Shown: positions 24,356 through 33,654, numbered from the stretch's first letter. The stretch: 35,702 bases of DNA from an uncultured Bacilli bacterium (GCA_934086395.1 CAKOIE010000013.1:1-35702), one strand, 5' to 3'. Notes: a model not told the origin generated them from the sequence alone. A program made the numbers and translations.

Positions 24356-25202
24356 ATAAGTTATTTAATTTTTTAGAAATTGTTACATTTTTATTTATAG
24401 CTTCATAGTTATCAATAATAAATACGAAAGCATTTTCATCTATTAGGTTAACTCCCTCTTTTAAACGGTAGTAGTCTTTGGTATCAATTACAGTCATAAT
24501 AATTTTATTTTTGTTATTTGAATAACCACCTTTTACATTAAATTCAGTATAGTCATGACCAAGTTCATCAATTAGATAATCTTTAACTTCTTTTTCTTTG
24601 GTTGTTATTATAAAGAAGGTTTTAGAACTGGATATTCCAACTTTAGATTTAGTGGACATATATCTTATTAAAGATATAACAATAGTAGAATATACAGCTG
24701 TTTCAAATCCATAAAGTAATGTAGTTATTATAATAATAATTAAATCAACTAAGACAGATAATTCTTTATTTTTTCTAGTACGATAATTATTTACTACTTC
24801 ATCTAGGATTGTGAAACCTCCAACGTGATAACTTTCTTTGTGAATTAGACTATATCCTATACCTGTTAGATAAGACCCAGCAATAACTAGAACAATATTG
24901 TCAATGGTTGAGACATCTATTTTATTAGTAAAGTAAAATGAGATATAAATAAAAATAGGAATTAAGAAACTGGTTAGAGCATAGCTTTTACATTTACCAT
25001 AACCAATTGTTAACAAGCCAAAGAATAGTAAGATAAGATTTACTGATAAAATGGTTATACCGGGATTAATTGGAAAAGCATTATAAAATATTTCACTTAG
25101 ACCAAATACGGATGTTGATATTAAATTGTTTGGTAAAAAGAAAATATTATAAGTTAAGGCGATAATTAGACTTCCTAAAATTATATTTAAATATTTTTTC
25201 AT
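24354..25202 (-). CDS. YitT family membrane protein
   Basis: A 282-residue protein with five or six membrane helices (residues 5-175; family core with SVFGLSEI and HVGGFTILDEV) and a soluble C-terminal DUF2179 domain (about 195-275, FIITTKEKEVKDYLIDELGH). Family function is not established. Its ATG overlaps the prfB stop in an ATGA junction, so it is translated by coupling to prfB. Confidence 0.9.
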   Translation of the reverse strand: MKKYLNIILGSLIIALTYNIFFLPNNLISTSVFGLSEIFYNAFPINPGITILSVNLILLFFGLLTIGYGKCKSYALTSFLIPIFIYISFYFTNKIDVSTIDNIVLVIAGSYLTGIGYSLIHKESYHVGGFTILDEVVNNYRTRKNKELSVLVDLIIIIITTLLYGFETAVYSTIVISLIRYMSTKSKVGISSSKTFFIITTKEKEVKDYLIDELGHDYTEFNVKGGYSNNKNKIIMTVIDTKDYYRLKEGVNLIDENAFVFIIDNYEAINKNVTISKKLNNL

Positions 25203-26288
25203 TTTTTCTCCTTTAAATAGCTTTCCATAAAGCCAAGAATGTTTCCATTTAGTACGTCATCGGCGTTGTAATTTTCATAACCAGTTCTAACGTCTTTAAC
25301 AAGTTTATATGGTTCTAGAGTGTAATTTCTTATTTGGCTACCAAATTCAATATTGGTATGATTTTTTAATTTATCAATATTTTGTTCCTCGTTTTTTTCC
25401 ATTAAGGAAACTATTTTACTGGTTAATACTTTCATTGCTTGTTCTTTATTTTTTAACTGACTGCGTTCATTTTGGCATGTTACGACAATTCCTGTTGGCA
25501 AGTGAGTGATACGGACAGCTGAGTCGGTTGTGTTTACTCCTTGACCACCTTTTCCACTTGAACGATAAACATCTACTCTTATATCATCGGGTTTAATATC
25601 TATTTCTTTAGGTGAATCTATTTCAGGTATTACTGATACGGCTGCAAATGAGGTATGTCTTCTTTTATTAGAATCAAATGGGCTTATTCTAACTAAACGA
25701 TGAACTCCTTGTTCACTTTTAAAGTAACCATAAGGATAATACCCTTCAATTTTCATGGATACTGAATTTATTCCGGCTAAGTCATTTTTTTGAATATCTA
25801 ATATTTCATATTTATAGTTATTTTTTTCACAAAACATTTGATACATACGAAGAAGCATACTTGCAAAGTCACAGCTTTCAGTACCACCAGCACCGGGATG
25901 AATTTCTAAATAGCAATTTTCCGAATCATATTTTCCATTTAAATAGGTTTCTATTTCTAGCTGTTCTATTTCTTTTTGAATAGATGTTAAGTTATTTTCA
26001 ATTTCTTTAGTTTCTTCATCTGTTTCATTTAGCATTTCTAATAATTCAAGATAATTGTCAACATTATTTTTTATTTCTAAATATTTAGCTGTACTCTTTT
26101 TTAAATTGGATAACTCATTATTTAATTTATTTGATAAATCATGATTTTGATATGTTTCTTCCTTAGAAAGATTTTGTTCAAGTTCATTGATTCTTAATTT
26201 TTTATTATCAATGTCAAAGTGACCTCCCAATTTTAGTTATTTTTTCTTTTAAATTGTTAAGTTCTTCTTTTAATTTGTAGATTTCCAT
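25199..26288 (-). CDS. prfB: peptide chain release factor 2, programmed +1 frameshift
   Basis: Release factor for UAA and UGA stops. It is encoded in two frames. The first 24 codons run from the ATG at 26288 to CTT at 26219-26217, followed by in-frame TGA at 26216-26214. A +1 shift skips 26216 and resumes at GAC (26215-26213), giving a 362-residue protein. SPF, the stop-codon reading tripeptide, is present in RISPFDSNKRR, and the catalytic GGQ is in SGKGGQGVN. An annotation starting at TTG 26230 would miss the first 20-odd residues. The site lets low RF2 levels raise frameshifting and thus RF2 synthesis. Confidence 0.96.
26213..26232 (-). promoter_or_regulatory. RF2 programmed frameshift site
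   Basis: Minus strand GGGAGG, three bases, CTT TGA C. The internal Shine-Dalgarno-like stimulator just upstream of the slippery CTT and the UGAC stop context are the conserved RF2 signal. Confidence 0.95.
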
Positions 26289-26303
26289 ATAATCACCAAT
26301 TAA

Positions 26304-26332
26304 AGTATATATTTTTTTGAAGAAAAAAACAA
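26304..26332 (-). promoter_or_regulatory. prfB promoter
   Basis: Minus strand TTGTTT (26332-26327), 17-base spacer, TATACT (26309-26304). The -35 overlaps the terminator of the upstream gene. GGTGAT before the ATG is the ribosome binding site. Confidence 0.6.
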
Positions 26333-26347
26333 GAATTGATTTTCTTG
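26323..26347 (-). terminator. terminator of the transglutaminase-like gene
   Basis: CAAGAA 26330-26335 pairs with TTCTTG 26342-26347. On the minus strand a run of U follows at 26329-26323. Confidence 0.6.
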
Positions 26348-26349
26348 CT

Positions 26350-26982
26350 TTAAATTATTTTATTAGATTTTTTAAAGGCAATGGCTTCTTTAGTTGATTT
26401 AATTAATTGTTTACCTATATTTGGTTCGTAATATTCGTAACAATCTTCTTTGGTATCATCTATTATTCCACGATAGAAAATAACTTCATTAATGGCATAA
26501 TATGGATTTAATCTGCGATTTAATTCGGCAACTTTTATTTCTTCAGTTAGTACTAAATTACTTATTTCTTCACTACTTATTAAACCTTTTTTGATTTGCT
26601 CTAATATAGCAATTTTTTCATTTTTGTTAAGATATTCATAATATCTATCATATACTAATTCTTCTAGGTATTTAATATAATCTGATGGTGCTTTAAAATA
26701 TTTTCTTTTTAAGATATTTTGTTTATAAGAAAATAAATCTGCATAAACGGTTTTCATAGCAATGTTTCCACGGACTTGCAAAGGAAGTGGCTTAATAAAT
26801 TTGTGATAATAAGCAAAGATTTCATAACCATCCATGTTATTTGGAATATCTAATTTATGAAGATATTTTCTTGCTGCTTCTAAGAATCTTAATAATTCTT
26901 TTGGATCAGTAAATTTACGGTCTTTTTGGTTAAAAAGCTCGTTAGAATTAAGCAATTTATTTACTAAATACCCCCCCCGCAA
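26350..26982 (-). CDS. C-terminal part of the transglutaminase-like protein, out of frame
   Basis: A 210-codon frame from a possible TTG at 26982, without ribosome binding site. It is in frame with the upstream gene after removal of one G from the G8 tract at 26971-26978, which yields a continuous 475-residue protein. The region is helical and charged (LEELVYDRYYEYLNKNEKIA and others), with no recognised domain. It is therefore better regarded as the C-terminal half of the preceding gene than as a separate gene; whether this is sequencing error, slippage or mutation is open. Confidence 0.6.
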   Translation of the reverse strand: MRGGYLVNKLLNSNELFNQKDRKFTDPKELLRFLEAARKYLHKLDIPNNMDGYEIFAYYHKFIKPLPLQVRGNIAMKTVYADLFSYKQNILKRKYFKAPSDYIKYLEELVYDRYYEYLNKNEKIAILEQIKKGLISSEEISNLVLTEEIKVAELNRRLNPYYAINEVIFYRGIIDDTKEDCYEYYEPNIGKQLIKSTKEAIAFKKSNKII

Positions 26983-27778
26983 CGTCTATATAGCCTAAAC
27001 TTATATCTAAATCTTCGTTATCACGACGACGAGCAAGTATATCTTTTGCTATATCATTATACTCATAATTACTAAAAACATCTCCTAGTTTTAAACCGCT
27101 ATATTTTTGAGGCAAGATATAAAAACCAGTTGTTTCACTATTTGATTTGGCGTTACTAAAATCGATTGAGTTTCCTATATAGTCTGTTGCATCGGCAATA
27201 ATTATTTCACCATTATGTAAATTTATTTCAACCCATCTATGATCTTGCCCAGGAATCTGCATTATTTTATTTTCAATTCCAAAATAATTTAGGATGTATG
27301 AATAAAGTTCTGACCACTGACTGCAAACCACGTAAGAGAATAATTTAGCATTTTTTACATCTATTGGAGTATTAACAATTATTTGTTTTTGTTCATTAGA
27401 AACTTTAGTGTAGGAGATATCATAATATAAGTTACGAGCAAGTTCGATATAGACGTATCTAGCAATTAATTTTGGTTCGGTTAATCTTTTGGACTTAACT
27501 TTATTAATTATGTAATCCGTTAAACTATCTGTAACTAAATTTACAGGAATCTTACTATCTTTAGGTTTCTTTTCAGTATTTTTACTTATTATAAATTTTA
27601 ATTTATTTTCAATGTCTTTAATTATTTTATCATAGCCATGTTTATCAATTTCTTTTAATCTTGTTAAATAGTTTTCGGCAATAGTTGTTTGATTTAACAA
27701 TGCATTTTCGTGATTTGAACTTGTGTTACATGAATAAATAAAATCTAGCATTTCTTTTAATTCAGTTTCAATTCCCAT
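26957..27778 (-). CDS. transglutaminase-like cysteine protein, N-terminal part
   Basis: A 273-codon frame. Residues 150-200 show a papain-like transglutaminase core: C152 (VCSQWSELY), H180 (GQDHRWVEI) and D196 (IIADATDY), the usual Cys-His-Asp triad. N-terminal 140 residues are helical. No signal peptide. The frame continues only 13 residues past GYIDVAGG, through a G8 run, to a stop. Beyond the run the sister frame stays open for 200 codons. AGGGGG before the ATG and a consensus promoter indicate an expressed gene. Family members are proteases or deamidases of unknown substrate. Confidence 0.72.
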   Translation of the reverse strand: MGIETELKEMLDFIYSCNTSSNHENALLNQTTIAENYLTRLKEIDKHGYDKIIKDIENKLKFIISKNTEKKPKDSKIPVNLVTDSLTDYIINKVKSKRLTEPKLIARYVYIELARNLYYDISYTKVSNEQKQIIVNTPIDVKNAKLFSYVVCSQWSELYSYILNYFGIENKIMQIPGQDHRWVEINLHNGEIIIADATDYIGNSIDFSNAKSNSETTGFYILPQKYSGLKLGDVFSNYEYNDIAKDILARRRDNEDLDISLGYIDVAGGVFSK

Positions 27779-27802
27779 ATTATATCCCCCTAAGTTGTGA
27801 GT

Positions 27803-27831
27803 ATTTTAGCACACTTGTTCGTTTTTGTCAA
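27803..27831 (-). promoter_or_regulatory. consensus promoter of the transglutaminase-like gene
   Basis: Minus strand TTGACA (27831-27826), 17-base spacer, TAAAAT (27808-27803). It has the best -35 in the window. Confidence 0.75.
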
Positions 27832-27835
27832 ATTA

Positions 27836-27865
27836 AGAAAAATAATATGCTTGGGACATATTATT
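27836..27865 (-). terminator. terminator of trpS
   Basis: Nine-base stem AATAATATG 27841-27849 with CATATTATT 27857-27865, U-rich after it on the minus strand. Confidence 0.65.
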
Positions 27866-28901
27866 TAAAATATTCAATACCTATGGCTTTTCTTACTCTT
27901 GTTAAAACTTCTTCTGATTTAGCACGAGCTTTTTGTGAGCCTTCTTCTAACATTTTATAAACGGCTTCAATGTTATTTTCATAAATAACACGTCTTTCTC
28001 TGATAGGAGTTAAAACGTCATTTAGAACATTAGCAAGAAATCTCTTAATTTTAACATCACCAACTCCGCCTTGTTCGTAATGAGATTTTAAATCGTCTAA
28101 GTTTTTAAATTCTGGTAAATATTTGGCAAAATGTTCATCTGTTGAAAAGGCTTCTAAATACATAAAGACAGGATTATTTTTAGTATCACCAGGATCTTCA
28201 ACTCTAATATGATTAGGATCTGTATACATAGTCATTACTTTTTTAGTTACTTCTTCTGGAGTATCTGATAAGTAAATACAGTTGCCTAATGATTTACTCA
28301 TTTTATTTTTACCATCAATTCCTGGTAGACGTTTGCAGACATTTTCTGGGGTTAATTGTTTTGGTTCTTTTAAGGTTTCACCATAAATTGAGTTGAATGT
28401 TCTTACTATTTCGATATCTTGTTCTAAGATAGGCGCTTGATCTTCACCGACTGGAACTAAATCTGCATCAAATGCGGTAATATCAGCGGCTTGACTTATA
28501 GGATATGTTAAGAATCCAACTGGAATTGATTCGCCAAAACCACGTAATTTTATCTCACTTTTAATAGTTGGATTTCTTTTTAATCTTGCTAGACTTACTA
28601 AATTCATATAGTACATAGTAAGTTCTGATAAAGCAGGAATTCGAGATTGAACGAAGATACATGTTTTATCAGGATCTAATCCAACTGATAGGTAATCTAA
28701 CGCTACTTCGATAATATTATCTCTTACTTTTTGAGGATTTTTGGCATTGTCTGTTAGGGCCTGCATATCAGCAATAAAGACATACATATCATATTTACCA
28801 CTATTTTGAAGTTCGACACGATTACGTAATGAGCCTGCGTAATGGCCTAAATGTAATTTTCCAGTAGGACGATCCCCAGTTAATATTGTTTTTCTTTCCA
28901 T
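27861..28901 (-). CDS. trpS: tryptophanyl-tRNA synthetase
   Basis: A 346-residue class I synthetase charging tRNA-Trp. The HIGH-type motif is GKLHLGHYAGS near residues 14-24. DMQALTDN follows, and the KMSKS loop is in GKNKMSKSLGN. GGAGATG is the ribosome binding site. There is no T-box: only 58 bases separate it from the lysozyme gene. A TATAAT-like box lies in that gap. Confidence 0.97.
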   Translation of the reverse strand: MERKTILTGDRPTGKLHLGHYAGSLRNRVELQNSGKYDMYVFIADMQALTDNAKNPQKVRDNIIEVALDYLSVGLDPDKTCIFVQSRIPALSELTMYYMNLVSLARLKRNPTIKSEIKLRGFGESIPVGFLTYPISQAADITAFDADLVPVGEDQAPILEQDIEIVRTFNSIYGETLKEPKQLTPENVCKRLPGIDGKNKMSKSLGNCIYLSDTPEEVTKKVMTMYTDPNHIRVEDPGDTKNNPVFMYLEAFSTDEHFAKYLPEFKNLDDLKSHYEQGGVGDVKIKRFLANVLNDVLTPIRERRVIYENNIEAVYKMLEEGSQKARAKSEEVLTRVRKAIGIEYFK

Positions 28902-28959
28902 ATTTTTATCATCTCCAAGTTATTTATATTATATAATTTTTATTTTTTTATTTCTACTA

Positions 28960-30138
28960 TTATTTTTTGATAATATTTAAATCAACGTTACCTTCAATAC
29001 CGGGTACTATGCCACTAGCGGTTTGTTGCCAAATATTGTATTTATTTTGATAATCTGTTTTTTCAGTATAGTGAGCAAGCCAAATGTTGTAATCGTTTAA
29101 ATCCCATACTTTTTCTAAGTAGGAAGCACTGCCATAAAGGCCAGACGAATACCCTTTTTCGATTAGACGATTCATAAAGCTTTCAGCAATTAGATTAAGT
29201 TTTACATAACTAATGTGAAATGAATTAAAATCATCCCAACATTCCCAGTCAAAATAAATAGGTAGTTCTAATTTTTCGTTATTTAAGTTATCAATAATCC
29301 AGTCGGCTTCTTTAATACTTTGTTCTAAATCATGAGCTTTACTATAGAAATATAGTCCTACATTTAACCCATGTTCATGAGCAAGTTTTAGGTTACGTTC
29401 GAAACGGTTATCCATTATTATACGATTATCTGTTGTGGAAAAGCCAATACGAATTAGAATGTTTTTAACACCACTTTCAGTTAGGGCATCGTAGTTAATA
29501 TCGCCTTGCCAAGTTGAAACGTCAATTGCAAGTTCATTGGTTGTATTGTTAATATATTTATTGTTAAACTCTGATAATGTGATTGTTTTAGGTGTGTAAG
29601 GAGTGGATGGTTCTATTTTATCTTTGATAACTAAGTTAAAGGGACTTTCAGTTAAATTGCCGCTACTATCTTGAGCAGTAAAGTAAAGTTTATAGGCACC
29701 AACTTTATTAGCATCATATTCTCCTTTAATGTTACAAGTTATATAATCATCGTAGTTATCACCACAAATTATTTTATCTAGTAAATTAATATCAGTTCCT
29801 TTTTCATAGGTAAAAGTTGTTCGATGAAGAATCATTGGTTTAGTTGTGTCTTTAATATTTATTTCAAATTTAAAAGTGTGTTTGTTTTCTTCTTCATCGA
29901 CATAATTAAATTTAATTTCTTTAGTTCCTAAGATAAGTGTATCAATTTTGAAATCTTCATATTTATAATTATCTGGTAACGTGATTAAATCTGATAAATT
30001 AACTTTTTCATTATATTCGATATCAGTTTTAATTACATTTACCGGAACATCAGGAGTTGTTATTGTTTCAACATCTTTATTTGAACATCCAAATGTGAAT
30101 AAAATAAGTAAATTTAATAGAATTATTTTATATTTCAT
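28960..30138 (-). CDS. GH25 lysozyme-like lipoprotein
   Basis: A 392-residue exported protein. A type II-like signal with TFGC places the lipid cysteine at C18. Two Ig-like/DUF5011-type domains are likely at 30-100 and 101-175 (DTTKPMI, SSGNLT). A GH25 muramidase domain follows at 200-392: D206 in AIDVSTWQG and D297/E299 in YFDWEC are the conserved acids. It would cut glycan strands of peptidoglycan at the cell surface. It lies 14 bases after the thioredoxin-like gene and may share a transcript with it. Confidence 0.9.
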   Translation of the reverse strand: MKYKIILLNLLILFTFGCSNKDVETITTPDVPVNVIKTDIEYNEKVNLSDLITLPDNYKYEDFKIDTLILGTKEIKFNYVDEEENKHTFKFEINIKDTTKPMILHRTTFTYEKGTDINLLDKIICGDNYDDYITCNIKGEYDANKVGAYKLYFTAQDSSGNLTESPFNLVIKDKIEPSTPYTPKTITLSEFNNKYINNTTNELAIDVSTWQGDINYDALTESGVKNILIRIGFSTTDNRIIMDNRFERNLKLAHEHGLNVGLYFYSKAHDLEQSIKEADWIIDNLNNEKLELPIYFDWECWDDFNSFHISYVKLNLIAESFMNRLIEKGYSSGLYGSASYLEKVWDLNDYNIWLAHYTEKTDYQNKYNIWQQTASGIVPGIEGNVDLNIIKK

Positions 30139-30152
30139 TTAACCTCTTTATA

Positions 30153-30818
30153 TTAATTATTTAAAAATTCTTTAAATGTTTTTGCTTCATCATCTAATAT
30201 TTCATTTGTTAATTTTGCATTGTAAGTAGTCTGTTTATCAGAAATTCCAGTAACTAATTTTTTAGCTGTGCCTTCTTCAATATAGACAAAGGTTGGAGCA
30301 AATATTCTTTTTTCACCAACTTTAACTGTTTTTCCTTTTGAAGTTGTTAGTGTATAATCTGTTAAGAATTCATCAAAGTAATTTAATAGTTTGTAATAAC
30401 TATCAGTTCCATCAACTGTTTTTTGTGGTTTATTTTTTTCATCTAATGTATATTTATCTCTTAAGATTTCTTCATGGTCATCACCCCAGATATCAACATA
30501 ATAAACTTTATCAATATTATTTAAATTAGCAATTTCAATAAATTTTTCAATAACACTACGGCACCATGGACATTTACTGCTACCGATATAAACATAGAAT
30601 GTTTCTTTATTTTCAATTTTATTAACTATTTCATCTCCACTAGAATATATAAATGGATTATTTTTTGAAATATCTAATTTACGATAGTTTTCACCAGCTA
30701 TTATTTCTTCACTGTTTTTATTTTCATATTCTTTTTTAAATTTATTTGCATCTGTTTCTTTTTTGGCACAAGATGTTAATAAAACTATAGTTATCAACAA
30801 TATTATTATTTTTTTCAT
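30153..30818 (-). CDS. thioredoxin-fold lipoprotein
   Basis: A 221-residue protein with a signal peptide and lipobox LLTSC (C17). The thioredoxin-type CPWC is at 83-86 after GSSKCPWCRSV, and a cis-proline region fits IFAPTFVYIEEG. It should act on disulfides at the outer face of the membrane; the oxidant or reductant role is unclear. The cysteine-rich M23 peptidase in this window is an example of a possible client, by inference only. Confidence 0.82.
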   Translation of the reverse strand: MKKIIILLITIVLLTSCAKKETDANKFKKEYENKNSEEIIAGENYRKLDISKNNPFIYSSGDEIVNKIENKETFYVYIGSSKCPWCRSVIEKFIEIANLNNIDKVYYVDIWGDDHEEILRDKYTLDEKNKPQKTVDGTDSYYKLLNYFDEFLTDYTLTTSKGKTVKVGEKRIFAPTFVYIEEGTAKKLVTGISDKQTTYNAKLTNEILDDEAKTFKEFLNN

Positions 30819-30874
30819 TATATTCCTTCTTTCATTACAAACTTATTTTATCATTATTTATTTTTGATAAGCAA

Positions 30875-30912
30875 TAAAAAACAAATAAGTTCGGAGTTAA
30901 ACCTATTTGTTT
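30875..30912 (-). terminator. terminator after the small thioredoxin-like gene
   Basis: AAACAAATA 30879-30887 pairs with TATTTGTTT 30904-30912; U-rich on the minus strand. Ends the metal-resistance transcript. Confidence 0.65.
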
Positions 30913-30938
30913 TATAGTTTGGCTATTTTTTCGGTTAA

Positions 30939-31178
30939 TTAAATTGCGTATTCTTTTATATATTTTGATATTTCTCTTTCAGTTAGAACTTTTCCTTCGC
31001 TAATTATATTATCATTAATAATGAGTAATGGAGGATTCTTTACGTTGTAGTTTTTATCGGTTATTACATTTAAAATTGTAGGGGTGAAATCAAGTTTGAG
31101 AGTACTTAATGATTTTTTTACATTTTTAATTAATTTTATTTTATTACTAGAATTAGTTCCAACTATTTTTATATTCAT
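30939..31178 (-). CDS. small thioredoxin-fold protein lacking the CxxC
   Basis: A 79-residue protein with the beta-alpha-beta pattern of the small thioredoxin_3 family (MNIKIVG start, PTILNV strand, NPPLLIINDNIISEGKVLTEREI end). Where the family has GCxxC, this one has TNSSNK: both cysteines are gone. Redox chemistry is therefore unlikely. It stands 147 bases downstream of the P-type ATPase. Relatives often accompany metal or arsenic transport genes. Its role may be structural or in metal delivery; this is a guess. Confidence 0.65.
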   Translation of the reverse strand: MNIKIVGTNSSNKIKLIKNVKKSLSTLKLDFTPTILNVITDKNYNVKNPPLLIINDNIISEGKVLTEREISKYIKEYAI

Positions 31179-31325
31179 TAATTTCCTTCTTTCATTTATT
31201 TATATCTTTTAATTATTTACTTCTTAGATGTGATTTTTATTTTTTTAATATATTTTATCACTTCTCCTTTCGACAATTAAATGATATCTAATTAATGTGA
31301 AAATGATGAGAAAATTGTATGAAAT

Positions 31326-33377
31326 TTATTTGATTTTATGTTTTAAGATTCTAGTTGTATTTAAAATAGTTAAAACTGTTACGCCAGTATCAGCAAATAC
31401 GGCATATGCCATAGATGCTAAGTTCATACTTGTTAAGATTAAAATGATTATTTTAGTACTGATTGAGAATATTAAATTTTCTTTAATTATTTTAGCTGTA
31501 TATTTAGAAATATCAATAGCTTGTCTTATTTTACCTGGATCATCATCGATTATAACAATGTCTGATGCCTCAATAGCAGAACTACTTCCAATGTTCCCCA
31601 TAGAAAAACCGATGTTTGATGCCACAATTGAAGGAGCATCATTAATTCCATCGCCAACAAATCCGACTAAATTATTATCTTTATTCATTTCTTTTAATAA
31701 TTCATTATATTTTTGGTTAGGTAATAATTCATATTTTACTTCATCAATATTAACTTTTTTGGCTATTTCTTCGGCTATTTCTTTTTTATCTCCGGTAAAC
31801 ATCATAGTTTTAATATTAAGTTTTTTTAACTCAGAAATTACTTTTTTAGAATTAGATTTAATTTTATCTTCAAGTTCTATTTTAGCAATTATTTTATTAT
31901 CTACTTTTAAGAATATGCCTTTTTCTAGTTCTTTAGATTTAACAAATTCAGCACTACCGATTTTAACTTTTGTTGAATCTATTTCATAAGAAATACCTTT
32001 TCCAGAAATTTCTTTAAAGTTTTTAACATCTTTGGTATTAGTCTTTTTATTAAAATATTTTAATATTGATTTACCAATGGGATGATTACTTAAAGCTTCT
32101 CCTTTTACATAATAATTTATAATATCGTTTTTTGAATATTTATTATCTAAAATAATTAGATTTAAATCTTCAAAGTTACCGGTTGTAATTGTGCCGGTTT
32201 TATCAAAGATAATAGTATTTAATTTACGTAAGTTATCTAAGTAGTCGCTTCCTTTAATAAGGATTCCATTTTTAGATGAAACTCCTATACCGGAAAAATA
32301 TGATAGTGGTACGGAAATAGCAATAGCACATGGGCAAGAAATAACTAAATAAGTTAAGGCAATATTTAAGGCTTCTTTTACTGTATAATCAAAGAAGATT
32401 GGATAGGTTATAAATACGATTATAGAAATGATTAAGACAACTGGTGTATATATTTTAGCAGCGTGAGATACAAAGTTTTCAGTTTTTGCTTTTTTGTCAC
32501 TTGCATTTTCAACAAGTTCTAAGATTTGAGCAACAGTTGAATTTTCATAATCTTTAGTTACTTTTATTTCTAATAAATTTCCCATATTAATAGTTCCAGA
32601 TAATACTTCATTTTGTTCTTTAACACTTACTAATTTAGATTCTCCTGTTAGAGAACTATTATTTAATTTAGAATTTCCTTTAATTATTATTCCATCTAAT
32701 GGGATTTTTTCACCTTTTTTAACAATGATTGTTTCACCGGTTTTAACATCTTCTGGGCTTACTATAACTTGCTCATTATCTCTTAAAACGCAGGCGTAAT
32801 CAGGCTTAATATCCATTAAATTTGATATGCTTTTACGAGAATTGTTAAGGGCGAGACTCTCTAATATCTTACCTATTTGATATAGGAAGATAACCATTAA
32901 TCCTTCCATTTCTTTACCAATTAAAAAGGCTCCTATACAAGAAATACTTATTAACATATTTTCATTTATAATATGGGATTTGATAAGCATCTTTATTGCT
33001 TTTATGTTTGTTTTAGATAGTAGAACTATTAAAGCAAAAATACTTAATATTTCATTTATTATTTTATTTTGATTAAATAAATGAGATAACAAGATCAAGA
33101 ATAAGCCAACAATTAAAATAATTATATCTTTTTTCATTTTATTTTTAGCATCTATATTTTCATTTAGTTCTAAAATGGTTATATCTGGTTCAACTTCTTT
33201 AGATTTTTTACTAATATATTTTTTAATATTCTTAGTTAAAGTTGTTTCTAATGTTAAAGTTGATTTACTAAAGTTGCAAGATACATTTTTTAAATTTAGA
33301 TCTTTGTTTAAGTGATTTTCTAACTCTTTAGCACAATTTGCACAGTCAAGGTTTTCAATTTTATATTTATATTTCAT
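31326..33377 (-). CDS. zinc/cadmium-type P1B ATPase
   Basis: A 683-residue metal-exporting ATPase (CadA/ZntA group). Order: N-terminal metal-binding domain with CANC at 12-15, membrane helices, TGE at 244-246 (actuator), CPC at 348-350 (metal site in the membrane, typical of P1B), phosphorylated D392 in DKTGT, HP dipeptide in SNHPIGKS, and GDGINDAP. The ATG at 33377 is chosen; TTG codons upstream are possible. It overlaps the regulator gene by 11 bases. Zn/Cd/Pb specificity is inferred from CPC and from the SmtB-like regulator. Confidence 0.92.
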   Translation of the reverse strand: MKYKYKIENLDCANCAKELENHLNKDLNLKNVSCNFSKSTLTLETTLTKNIKKYISKKSKEVEPDITILELNENIDAKNKMKKDIIILIVGLFLILLSHLFNQNKIINEILSIFALIVLLSKTNIKAIKMLIKSHIINENMLISISCIGAFLIGKEMEGLMVIFLYQIGKILESLALNNSRKSISNLMDIKPDYACVLRDNEQVIVSPEDVKTGETIIVKKGEKIPLDGIIIKGNSKLNNSSLTGESKLVSVKEQNEVLSGTINMGNLLEIKVTKDYENSTVAQILELVENASDKKAKTENFVSHAAKIYTPVVLIISIIVFITYPIFFDYTVKEALNIALTYLVISCPCAIAISVPLSYFSGIGVSSKNGILIKGSDYLDNLRKLNTIIFDKTGTITTGNFEDLNLIILDNKYSKNDIINYYVKGEALSNHPIGKSILKYFNKKTNTKDVKNFKEISGKGISYEIDSTKVKIGSAEFVKSKELEKGIFLKVDNKIIAKIELEDKIKSNSKKVISELKKLNIKTMMFTGDKKEIAEEIAKKVNIDEVKYELLPNQKYNELLKEMNKDNNLVGFVGDGINDAPSIVASNIGFSMGNIGSSSAIEASDIVIIDDDPGKIRQAIDISKYTAKIIKENLIFSISTKIIILILTSMNLASMAYAVFADTGVTVLTILNTTRILKHKIK

Positions 33378-33654
33378 CAATATGTTCAACTCCTACTCTA
33401 AATATTTTTTCGACATGGTCATCGGCTAGACTATATATCGTACTTTGTCCTTCTTTACGATATTTAACTAATTTTGATTGTTTTAGAATTCTTAATTGAT
33501 GAGAGATAGCTGATTGGGTAGAACTTGTTAACTCGGCTATTTCATTTACGCATAACTCCTTTTCTAACAAACAATTAATTATTTTGATTCTAGTAGAATC
33601 ACCAAATATTTTAAATAACTCTGATAAGTCAATTACTTGATCATCATTTAACAT
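33367..33654 (-). CDS. ArsR/SmtB-family metal sensor
   Basis: A 95-residue winged-helix repressor. The recognition helix region is TQSAISHQLRILKQSKLV. At the C-terminus the alpha-5 zinc site of SmtB is conserved in spacing and residues: D78, H80, H91 and E94 (D-x-H, ten residues, H, two residues, E). The alpha-3 CadC site is mostly missing (LCVNE in place of ELCVCDL). Thus a Zn-type sensor is likely. GGAGG precedes the ATG. Its promoter contains a matching palindrome, so it should repress itself and the ATPase. Confidence 0.92.
   Translation of the reverse strand: MLNDDQVIDLSELFKIFGDSTRIKIINCLLEKELCVNEIAELTSSTQSAISHQLRILKQSKLVKYRKEGQSTIYSLADDHVEKIFRVGVEHIDEI

Noticed and set aside
26199..26230. 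TTG at 26230 as start of prfB
   Set aside because: The conserved N-terminus continues upstream in another frame to an ATG with ribosome binding site, joined by the RF2 frameshift signal.
26957..27778. Link between the transglutaminase-like gene and GerQ cross-linking (as by Tgl in Bacillus)
   Set aside because: Bacillus Tgl belongs to a different family from this transglutaminase core, and the genes are 22 kb apart.
31217..31261. 14-codon basic peptide (GTG start) after AAGGAG, between the ATPase and the small thioredoxin-like gene
   Set aside because: The ribosome binding site is only two bases from the GTG, and the peptide is a short Lys/Ile string expected in AT-rich DNA.
31297..31989. 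230-codon open frame on the plus strand
   Set aside because: It lies opposite the P-type ATPase gene, has no ribosome binding site, and its hydrophobicity mirrors the complementary frame. The minus-strand gene has all family motifs.
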